A stretch of DNA of 5,858 nucleotides from Candidatus Bathyarchaeota archaeon. Its GTDB lineage: Archaea > Thermoproteota > Bathyarchaeia > TCS64. The notes below the pieces were generated by a model. It saw nothing but the letters and a program-made list of their open reading frames with translations, searched no databases and was not told the DNA's origin. The translations under genes were made by a program, and so were the position numbers. The stretch is from positions 1 through 5,858 of the forward strand of contig JAUWLH010000104.1 in assembly GCA_030613835.1 (NCBI GenBank), written 5' to 3'. Shown in pieces: positions 1-4,591 of the stretch (within the stretch, counting starts at the first letter, position 1; each line of letters starts with the position of its first letter).

Positions 1-286
1 AGCCATGGGTGGCGATATCATGCCCTCTGTCAACGATCTCCGTTACCACATCGGGATGGTTCATCGCGTTCATGGCCACAACGTACCATGTGGACTTGAC
101 CCTGTACTCGTCAAGCATGTCCAGAACCCGCTTCACTATACCGGACCTCCAAACGTAGTCCCCCTGGGTCAGCACACGTGGCATGTTCGCCACATCAGGG
201 TTTGTCCCCATGAAAACGTACTCTGCGTCCAAATCAAACGTAAACGAGGCCGCGCACCTCTTCCCATCAGGCCAAACGGTATCCAT
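1..286 (-). CDS. Polysaccharide deacetylase (NodB-like), N-terminal 95 codons; gene runs off the left edge
   Basis: Reading the minus strand from ATG at 286 gives an uninterrupted 95-residue N-terminus that continues beyond the window. It opens with MDTVWPDGKRCAAS, then TFDLDAE at residues 16-22, a variant of the TFDDG motif of the NodB-type deacetylase fold (catalytic base and metal-binding Asp). GHDIATHG at 88-95 leads into the second metal site; His94 would be the first His of the H-x3-H pair and the second lies outside the window. Between them is a helix-plus-strand region (residues 50-71) usual for the family. Members of the TFDxDAE subgroup hydrolyse N-acyl or related C-N bonds on glycans or small amides, so the exact substrate is open. 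No signal peptide is visible, which suggests a cytoplasmic enzyme. No clear Shine-Dalgarno precedes 286. The frame stays open upstream through a TTG at 295, but the short N-terminus before WPDGKRCA fits the family best. Confidence 0.85.
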   Translation of the reverse strand, partial: MDTVWPDGKRCAASFTFDLDAEYVFMGTNPDVANMPRVLTQGDYVWRSGIVKRVLDMLDEYRVKSTWYVVAMNAMNHPDVVTEIVDRGHDIATHG

Positions 287-418
287 ATGAATCAATTGAA
301 CAGTGCACAGATTGCACAAAAGATTATCGAGTCAAGTGAAAAAGGGATGAAGTGTTTTAAAGATCCACTATATGATGTTTCGTATTATAGAGAAAACACG
401 ATATTCGGTTTTATGTAA
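287..418 (+). other. Orphan 43-codon ORF in AT-rich DNA, possible gene remnant
   Basis: ATG at 287 opens a 43-codon frame ending in TAA at 416-418. The peptide starts MNQLNSAQIAQKIIESSEKG and looks like real protein: an amphipathic helix, then a Tyr/Phe-rich tail. I do not recognise it. Base composition is about 32% G+C by hand count, against about 52% in a sampled line of the adjacent deacetylase gene, so the stretch looks foreign or decayed. Its ATG abuts the divergent deacetylase ATG (CATATG), leaving no room for a ribosome site. It is therefore more likely a fragment, or the deacetylase upstream region, than an intact gene. Confidence 0.25.
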
Positions 419-427
419 AGAGACTAG

Positions 428-490
428 ATATCTCTTCATCTTCTCGGGCTCCCAAGTGGGGGCAAGGAAGAAACTGAGGAATATAATTGA
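428..490 (+). pseudogene. Possible C-terminal remnant of a lost gene
   Basis: After a TAG at 425-427, an open 20-codon tail reads ISLHLLGLPSGGKEETEEYN and ends in TGA at 488-490. Its acidic C-terminus and its TTGA overlap with the next open segment resemble the end of a translated gene in an operon. No intact upstream gene exists in this frame. The parent family is not identifiable; an ABC-transporter ATPase tail is one possibility. The call rests on appearance and on the stop/start overlap only. Confidence 0.25.
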
Positions 491-597
491 GTGGAATAGA
501 TTCAAAAATTATCGCGATAATTGCCCTCGTCTTGGCGATCTCAGGACTCGCCTACGGGGTCTCAATTTCAGGTCCAGCGCGCGTGCGAACAGACTAA
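487..597 (+). pseudogene. Signal- or membrane-anchor N-terminus, truncated remnant
   Basis: TTG at 487 starts a 36-codon frame ending in TAA at 595-597. The Shine-Dalgarno-like GAGG lies at 476-479, seven bases before TTG. The product begins LSGIDSKIIAIIALVLAISG: a short polar start with one Lys, then about 18 hydrophobic residues (7-24), then YGVSISGPA, a small-residue region. This is the usual shape of a secretion signal or first transmembrane helix of a solute-binding protein, surface protein or permease. The frame stops soon after the hydrophobic segment, so only the N-terminus remains. The start overlaps the preceding tail by TTGA, an operon-style arrangement. I read it as the 5' end of a decayed gene; a genuine 36-residue membrane peptide is the alternative. 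Confidence 0.35.
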
Positions 598-607
598 CAT
601 CCGAGTT

Positions 608-619
608 TTATTCCTTTAC
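608..619 (+). repeat. 12-bp direct repeat, copy 1
   Basis: TTATTCCTTTAC occurs here and again at 950-961, 342 bases apart, both in the gene-poor region. The second copy lies just upstream of the operon promoter. Neither copy is in a recognised gene. It may be an insertion or rearrangement scar, or chance in AT-rich DNA. Confidence 0.35.
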
Positions 620-668
620 GAAATGCATTATCATCCATCTGACATCGTACATCGTCCAATAGGCTGAG

Positions 669-719
669 AGGGGATCACATGCTATCTGCGGTGATGAAAG
701 TCATGTATGTGTCTCCCCT
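669..719. repeat. Imperfect inverted repeat around a small-ORF start
   Basis: Left arm AGGGGATCACAT (669-680) pairs with the reverse complement of ATGTGTCTCCCCT (707-719), with one mismatch and one bulged base. The loop is about 26 bases. In RNA it would hide the GAGGGG ribosome site and ATG at 679. There is no T-run after it, so it is not an obvious terminator. Confidence 0.3.
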
Positions 720-822
720 TTCAACGGCATTGGTGAAGCTATTCCGTAAGGATGACATGAACAAATCAGGGACGATGAGAGAAAAATTCTCGATGACTTG
801 GTGCTCGTACTTTTCAACATAG
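679..822 (+). other. Small 47-codon ORF with a ribosome site, unrecognised
   Basis: ATG at 679 is preceded by GAGGGG at 668-673, five bases upstream, and runs 47 codons to TAG at 820-822. The peptide starts MLSAVMKVMYVSPLSTALVK and continues into a basic/polar half containing LFRKDD. It matches nothing I recognise. The ribosome site and start fall inside the left arm of an imperfect inverted repeat (669-680 with 707-719). An overlapping frame from about 754 is also open and more protein-like in its middle (DDERKILDDLVLVLFNIVSK, about 771-830), which would fit a frameshifted remnant. Whether either frame is expressed is doubtful. Confidence 0.2.
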
Positions 823-846
823 TCTCCAAGGGTCATCGGTTCCTAG

Positions 847-930
847 TGCGCGCGTACATTTGTGCAGGGGCCTTTGGTCGTGGTTGTCTTAGTGGTCGTT
901 CTGCTAAACATGAGGCAGAAACGCCAATAG
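847..930 (+). pseudogene. C-terminal transmembrane helix remnant
   Basis: Following a TAG at 844-846, an open stretch of 27 codons ends in TAG at 928-930. It contains GPLVVVVLVVVLLNMRQKRQ: a run of about 12 Val/Leu residues followed by a basic tail. A strongly hydrophobic helix with positive residues at the very C-terminus is typical of a tail-anchored surface protein or the last helix of a permease. No plausible start or ribosome site precedes it except GTG at 862. It may be the far end of the same decayed membrane or secreted gene whose N-terminus lies at 487-597, but the frames are not continuous. Confidence 0.3.
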
Positions 931-949
931 TCCGGCTCGCCACGAATAA

Positions 950-961
950 TTATTCCTTTAC
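950..961 (+). repeat. 12-bp direct repeat, copy 2
   Basis: Exact second copy of TTATTCCTTTAC, ending 13 bases before the CGAAA promoter element at 975. Confidence 0.35.
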
Positions 962-974
962 TACTAGGACTAGC

Positions 975-989
975 CGAAATCAATTAATA
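975..989 (+). promoter_or_regulatory. Archaeal BRE/TATA-like promoter of the thrC-MoaD-E1 operon
   Basis: CGAAA at 975-979 is followed by AATTAATA at 982-989, the usual order of a purine-rich TFB element next to a TATA box. Archaeal transcripts normally start about 25-27 bases after the TATA centre, which predicts a start near 1010-1014. That is just upstream of the AGGAGG at 1017. This is a match by eye; no transcript data are available. Confidence 0.45.
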
Positions 990-1005
990 CAAGAATACAG
1001 GGGTA

Positions 1006-2265
1006 ATGCGTACAATAGGAGGAATCATACTCAACAACCACATCAAGGGACTGGTCTGCCGCGAATGCGGGGCCAGGTACCCTCAAAAACTGATATTCTC
1101 ATGTGAGAAATGTTTCGCCCCACTCGAAGTCGAGTACAACTTTGATGATATACACGTGACAAGGGACGAGATCTCACGGCGACCAAAATCCATCTGGCGG
1201 TACAAGGAGCTGCTGCCACTGAACGACTACGGGTCCGCAGTTGACTTGGGTACAGGGCTGTCAACCCTGCATAAGGCCGAGAACCTAGGCAAGCTACTGG
1301 GTTTGAATAATCTGTACATCAAGGACGACACCGTGAACCCCACCAACTCGTTCAAGGACAGACCGGCATCGGTGGCCATATCCAAGGCAAAAGAGTTTGG
1401 AGCCGTCGCGGTGGGCTGTCCGTCAACGGGAAATCTCGCGGCCAGCGTCGCCGCCCATGCCGCCAAGGCGGGACTGCCATGCTACATATTCATCCCATCT
1501 AACACGGAGCTCAACAAGGTGCTTCAGGCATCGGTGTACGGTGCCCGAATCGTCGCGGTTGACGGCACGTATGACCAGGCCAACAGGCTCGCAGCACAGG
1601 TCGCGCAGGAGTACGACTGGGCCTTTGCCAACATCAACCTGAGAAGTTACTACGTGGAGGGATCAAAGACCCTAGCCTTCGAGGTCTGTGAGCAACTAGG
1701 CTGGGAGGTCCCTGACAGCATAGTGATCCCCCTCGGCAGCGGCGCTCTCTTTTGCGCCATCAAACGCGGGTTTGATCAGTTCAAGAGGGTGGGCCTAGTC
1801 GAAGACAAACCGACACGTCTATACGGGGCACAAGGGGAGGGCAGCGCGCCCATCGTTGACGCTTTCAAAGCGGGGTGGGACGAGGTCCTGCCCATCGAGT
1901 ACCCGGAGACCGTGGCAAAGAGCCTGGCGATAGGCGACCCCGGTGATGGCTATTATGTCCTCAAGCACCTGAGGGAGACGGGTGGAGCAGCCGAGGCCGT
2001 CTCAAACCGTGAGATACTTGACGCCATCAAGCTCGTGGCCGAGACCGAGGGAGTGTTCACCGAGCCCGCTGGAGGGGTGACCGTCGCCGTGCTGATAAAA
2101 CTGGCAGAGAGCGGGCACTTCAAGCCTGATGAGAAGGTGGTCTGCGCCGTCACGGGAAGCGGCTTCAAGGCAACGGACACCATCCAGAACGTCCTCGTCT
2201 CGCCCCCCGTGATCAAGCCGACCCTGAGCTCGTTCAGGGAGCAACAGGTGAAGAGCGATTGGTAG
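1006..2265 (+). CDS. thrC: Threonine synthase-like PLP enzyme with N-terminal zinc ribbon
   Basis: A fold-type II PLP enzyme of 419 residues, the usual length for zinc-ribbon threonine synthases. CREC (18-21) and CEKC (33-36) form the zinc ribbon. NPTNSFKDRPAS (111-122) carries the PLP lysine K117. PSTGNLAAS (139-147) binds the cofactor phosphate and substrate, GSGALF (244-249) is the Gly-rich segment, TEPAGG is at 352-357 and TGSGFK at 383-388. Threonine synthase converts O-phosphohomoserine to threonine. This protein resembles the NPTxSFKDRxxSVA branch that, from memory, occurs beside MoaD-like genes in actinobacteria and elsewhere. Cysteate synthase and O-phosphoserine sulfhydrylase are related alternatives. 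The stop codon overlaps the next gene by 7 bases, so the two are co-translated. ATG at 1006 is the only standard start, but promoter and Shine-Dalgarno positions point to about 1027 (MLNNHIKGLVCREC). Symbol given by family; the reaction is less certain than the fold. Confidence 0.85.
   Translation: MRTIGGIILNNHIKGLVCRECGARYPQKLIFSCEKCFAPLEVEYNFDDIHVTRDEISRRPKSIWRYKELLPLNDYGSAVDLGTGLSTLHKAENLGKLLGLNNLYIKDDTVNPTNSFKDRPASVAISKAKEFGAVAVGCPSTGNLAASVAAHAAKAGLPCYIFIPSNTELNKVLQASVYGARIVAVDGTYDQANRLAAQVAQEYDWAFANINLRSYYVEGSKTLAFEVCEQLGWEVPDSIVIPLGSGALFCAIKRGFDQFKRVGLVEDKPTRLYGAQGEGSAPIVDAFKAGWDEVLPIEYPETVAKSLAIGDPGDGYYVLKHLRETGGAAEAVSNREILDAIKLVAETEGVFTEPAGGVTVAVLIKLAESGHFKPDEKVVCAVTGSGFKATDTIQNVLVSPPVIKPTLSSFREQQVKSDW
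1017..1022 (+). promoter_or_regulatory. Strong Shine-Dalgarno AGGAGG inside the 5' end of the thrC-like frame
   Basis: AGGAGG lies 9 bases after the ATG at 1006-1008 and cannot serve it. The codons after it in frame are GGA, ATC, ATA (1027) and CTC (1030), so no ATG, GTG or TTG stands at normal distance. It suggests that translation may really begin at the ATA at 1027, or at a codon altered in this copy. Confidence 0.5.
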
Positions 2266-2534
2266 AGATCAACGTGTCCCTGACCGGGGCGCTTGCACAG
2301 GCATCGGAGAAGACCACGAAAGTCGAGGCCGATACGCTGTTGCAGGCATTGACCGCCCTGGCCGAGAGGTACGGCGAGGATTTCGGGTCAAGACTCTTAG
2401 ATGATAACGGGAAGCCACGCAGGTTCATCAACATCTACCTTGATGGACGGGATTACCGGTTCCTCGGGGGCCTCAACGCCGTATTGAGCCATGGCACAGA
2501 GCTAAACCTAATACCTGCCGTGAGTGGTGGATAG
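2259..2534 (+). CDS. MoaD/ThiS-family ubiquitin-like sulfur-carrier protein
   Basis: A 91-residue beta-grasp protein starting at TTG 2259, with AGGTGA at 2246-2251 seven bases upstream, so TTG is well supported. The N-terminal strand INVSLTGAL, the helix around residues 25-38 and the later FINIYLDGRDYRFLGGL segment follow the MoaD/ThiS pattern. The protein ends in IPAVSGG, the C-terminal Gly-Gly that an E1-like enzyme adenylates and that is then converted to a thiocarboxylate. It overlaps the PLP-enzyme gene by 7 bases and is 15 bases from the E1-like gene, so it probably serves these two. MoaD of molybdopterin synthase, ThiS and the archaeal SAMP modifiers share this fold. No MoaE, thiazole or molybdenum gene is in view, which favours a dedicated sulfur carrier, as in the CysO and HcyS systems. 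Specific partner assignment is inference. Confidence 0.88.
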   Translation: MVEINVSLTGALAQASEKTTKVEADTLLQALTALAERYGEDFGSRLLDDNGKPRRFINIYLDGRDYRFLGGLNAVLSHGTELNLIPAVSGG

Positions 2535-2549
2535 TAATAGGTTGAGCGC

Positions 2550-3614
2550 ATGTCCCGGTATGAGATAAAGGACTTTTCGGAGAAAGAAGTTGACTACTAC
2601 AGCAGGCAACTCATGCTGAAGAACATGGGCTTCGATGCCCAGCGCAAGCTTAAGGGGGTCACAGTCTGTATCGTGGGAGTAGGAGGACTGGGAAGCCCTG
2701 TGGCGATACAGCTCGCCTCGATGGGTGTCGGGACTCTCCGACTAATAGACAACGATATCGTGGAGATGTCAAACCTCCAGAGACAGCACCTTTATGGCGT
2801 AGATCAGGTTGGCTTACCCAAGGTGGAGGCCGCGGCCCAGCGTCTCAGGGGGCTCAACCCGTTTATCAGTATCGACCCGGTTCCCATGATGGTCACGCCG
2901 TTCAACGCTGAGGAGCTTATCCAGGGATCAGATGTGGTCATCGGTTCACTGGACATGATGGCCCCCCGGTACTCCCTCAACAGGGCGTGCCAGAAACTCG
3001 GAATCCCATTTATACATGGTGCCGCGCTGGCCTACAACGGAACCGTTTCCACAATAATACCGGGGAAGACAGCCTGCCTCGAATGCTTCCAAGGAGGAAT
3101 CGATGACTCAGAGATGCCAACATGTGCGACGGTTGGGGTTCACCCCGCTATCCTGGGCATCGTCGGGAGCCTCGTTGTCGCGGAAACGGTTAGGATAATC
3201 GTTGGACAGGAGCCTAACATTGCCGATAAATTCATGTTCCTAGACCTTGAGGACTACAGTTTCGAGACCATCAACCTGAGGAAGGCCGAAAACTGCCCGG
3301 TTTGCGGAGAGACAGACAAGACCCCTGAGCCCGTCGCGTATGACCCCATAACTGAAATCTGTGGCAGGGAGGGACGCAGGGTATTCATTTTCAACCCTGA
3401 GCAGCGGATGGACCTGTCTCTATCAGAGGTAAACGCCAAGCTAGAGGCCATGGGATTCAAGGTGTTAGTGAAGGGGGAGCTCGGTAGCACATTCGAGGGC
3501 TCGGATGGGGTTAAGGGAAGCATCCTAAAGACAGGAATCACCATTCTTGAAGGGTTCAAGGAGCAGAATCAGGCAGTCAAAACCCATGAGGGGATATTCT
3601 CCACTCTTGAGTAA
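2550..3614 (+). CDS. E1-like adenylyltransferase, MoeB/ThiF/HesA family, with extra C-terminal domain
   Basis: A 354-residue enzyme that should adenylate the Gly-Gly tail of the adjacent MoaD-like protein. The ThiF domain spans about residues 14-250: GVGGLGSP (43-50) is the nucleotide loop, DND (67-69) the ribose-binding Asp region, SNLQRQ (74-79) with R78 and K91 the ATP-phosphate contacts, and D135 in SLDMMAPRYSLN the Mg-binding Asp. C176-x2-C179 and C249-x2-C252 form the structural zinc site. C192 in PTCATVGV sits where MoeB/ThiF enzymes have their conserved cysteine. Residues about 265-354 form an additional alpha/beta-looking domain beginning ITEICGREGRRVFIFNP; it is not a rhodanese. The start at ATG 2550 has AGGTTGAG at 2539-2546 before it. 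Same operon as the two preceding genes. UBA4-, MoeB- or ThiF-type roles cannot be separated by sequence alone, but the neighbours suggest amino-acid sulfur transfer. Confidence 0.88.
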   Translation: MSRYEIKDFSEKEVDYYSRQLMLKNMGFDAQRKLKGVTVCIVGVGGLGSPVAIQLASMGVGTLRLIDNDIVEMSNLQRQHLYGVDQVGLPKVEAAAQRLRGLNPFISIDPVPMMVTPFNAEELIQGSDVVIGSLDMMAPRYSLNRACQKLGIPFIHGAALAYNGTVSTIIPGKTACLECFQGGIDDSEMPTCATVGVHPAILGIVGSLVVAETVRIIVGQEPNIADKFMFLDLEDYSFETINLRKAENCPVCGETDKTPEPVAYDPITEICGREGRRVFIFNPEQRMDLSLSEVNAKLEAMGFKVLVKGELGSTFEGSDGVKGSILKTGITILEGFKEQNQAVKTHEGIFSTLE

Positions 3615-3636
3615 CTCCTATTAACATGCCCGATAA

Positions 3637-4113
3637 ATGAAGCTGGTGTCAGATTATTCTGTAGACCTGATCCATCACGAGGAGGTATCCTTTCATCCTG
3701 TAATCCAGTACATGCTTATCAGCGTGCTCGTATTGATGGCTTACCTTAGCACGGAGGTTCCCCCCGGAATACCTTCGAACATCCTTGCGCTGGTGACTGT
3801 TATACTCGTCATCGTCTACATGACATTCAGGAAACTGAGGATAACCATATCGGATACACATCTGATAGTGGGCTTCGGGTACATCAGGCACACCGTAAGG
3901 ATCGACAACATAGACACAATTGAAGCAACACTCGCTCCCTGGTACAGGTACGGCGGGTTCGGCATCAGAATGGGCTGGGATTGGAGTGTCGCCTACATCC
4001 AGAACTGGCGGCTAGGCGTAAGGGTAGTTCCCAAGAAGGGCAGGGTTCTGTACTTTAGCTCAAACCAGCCAGATATCATTGTGGAAAAAATCAAACAAAA
4101 ACGGGCTCATTGA
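3637..4113 (+). CDS. Small membrane protein with two N-terminal helices and a bacterial-PH-like domain
   Basis: A 158-residue protein with two hydrophobic segments at about 22-41 and 47-64, separated by a short Pro/Gly turn. A strand-rich region follows (about 67-152): RKLRITISDTHLIVGFGYIR, a DNIDTIEATLAPW segment, a Gly/Trp-rich GGFGIRMGWDWS stretch, LGVRVVPKKGRVLYFSSNQP, and a closing amphipathic helix. This is the layout of small membrane-anchored proteins with a PH-like domain whose function is generally unknown. ATG at 3637 lacks a Shine-Dalgarno and lies 22 bases after the E1 gene stop. GGAGGT at 3681-3686 sits inside the frame, but the next in-frame ATG (3712) is too far away and would cut the first helix, so 3637 is preferred. 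It may be cotranscribed with the sulfur-carrier cluster or be a separate gene. Confidence 0.7.
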   Translation: MKLVSDYSVDLIHHEEVSFHPVIQYMLISVLVLMAYLSTEVPPGIPSNILALVTVILVIVYMTFRKLRITISDTHLIVGFGYIRHTVRIDNIDTIEATLAPWYRYGGFGIRMGWDWSVAYIQNWRLGVRVVPKKGRVLYFSSNQPDIIVEKIKQKRAH

Positions 4114-4130
4114 CAGCATCATCTACCAAG

Positions 4131-4158
4131 AAAAATAAAATAAAAAGCCCTCTTGGGC
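4131..4158 (-). terminator. Hairpin and T-run terminator of the rpoA2-rpl30e-nusA operon
   Basis: On the minus strand GCCCAAGAGGGC (4158 back to 4147, stem GCCC/GGGC) directly follows the nusA TAG at 4161-4159. Next comes a T-rich tract, TTTTTATTTTATTTTT, from 4146 to 4131. T-runs are the main termination signal for archaeal RNA polymerase, and the hairpin may help. It faces the end of the converging plus-strand gene 18 bases away, for which no separate terminator is seen. Confidence 0.75.
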
Positions 4159-4590
4159 CTAGTTTATAACGACCGTGTCAAGCTGGAAGTACCGCTTGGA
4201 CAGGAACCGGATCTTCTTGATGTTATCACCGTTCTTGCCGATGGCGAGGCCCTTGTCCTTGGGCTCGACGGTGACCATGGCGATCTTCTTGCCCTCCATC
4301 CTGTCAACCAAGCGGATGTCCTTGACCTTCGCGGGCTTTAATGCGTTCCTGATGAACTTTTCGGGCTCATTCATGTACTCATAGATCTCGACCTGCTTGT
4401 TTGTCATGCTACGGAAGCGCTTGATCTTCTCGCCACCCTTGCCGACGGCCAGCCCGACCTCCCCCTTCTTGACTGTAAAGATAATGGTATCGTCGTCGAT
4501 AATGCAGTCCACGATGGTGGCTCCTGTCATGTTCTGAAGGAGCTGGATGAACTTCATCTCGTCCTGTGTTATCTTGATGCCGTTTAACAT
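4159..4590 (-). CDS. nusA: NusA-like transcription factor, archaeal short form with two KH domains
   Basis: Archaeal NusA lacks the N-terminal polymerase-binding and S1 domains of bacterial NusA and keeps two KH RNA-binding domains, as here. From ATG 4590 the protein is 143 residues. The first KH loop is GKGG at 50-53 (LAVGKGGEKIKRF) and the second is GKNG at 118-121 (LAIGKNGDNIKKI). It is thought to bind RNA during transcription elongation or termination. The frame is open to an ATG at 4617, but 4590 is chosen for two reasons: the rpl30e stop ends at 4592, and GAGG (4603 back to 4600) stands nine bases upstream of 4590. Its stop codon is TAG, and a terminator follows at once. The rps12, rps7 and elongation-factor genes that follow nusA in many archaea are absent. 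Confidence 0.92.
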   Translation of the reverse strand: MLNGIKITQDEMKFIQLLQNMTGATIVDCIIDDDTIIFTVKKGEVGLAVGKGGEKIKRFRSMTNKQVEIYEYMNEPEKFIRNALKPAKVKDIRLVDRMEGKKIAMVTVEPKDKGLAIGKNGDNIKKIRFLSKRYFQLDTVVIN

Positions 4591-4591
4591 T

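Larger units (their letters stand above)
287..1005. other. 719-bp region without an intact gene
   Basis: Both strands were read here. It holds only short open segments (listed separately), a 12-bp direct repeat (608-619 and 950-961), an imperfect inverted repeat (669-680/707-719), a tandem ACATCGT pair near 640-655, and a probable promoter for the downstream operon at 975-989. On the minus strand a weak BRE/TATA-like CGAAACATCATATAG (382 back to 368) could serve the deacetylase gene. I see no tRNA, CRISPR array or recognisable transposase. Confidence 0.6.

Noticed and set aside
5..286. Plus-strand open frame across the first 286 bases
   Set aside because: It is the antisense of the clearly conserved deacetylase frame on the minus strand; only the part after 287 is considered, as an orphan ORF.
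640..656. Tandem ACATCGT pair as a CRISPR or satellite repeat
   Set aside because: Only two 7-base units, no spacers and no further copies; treated as chance.
372..662. 96-codon plus-strand frame
   Set aside because: Its translation has no domain-like pattern, it lacks a ribosome site, and a more protein-like signal segment lies in another frame over the same bases.
798..1106. 102-codon plus-strand frame running into the thrC-like gene
   Set aside because: It overlaps the zinc-ribbon coding region out of frame and has no ribosome site; only its first part, extended upstream to about 754, is mentioned as a possible shifted remnant.
3681..3714. Internal GGAGGT as ribosome site for a shorter membrane protein starting at 3712
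   Set aside because: The distance of 25 bases is too long and the first transmembrane helix would be broken.
4147..4158. Hairpin as a terminator for the plus-strand gene ending at 4113
   Set aside because: On the plus strand it is preceded by an A-run and not followed by a T-run, so it is oriented for the minus-strand operon.
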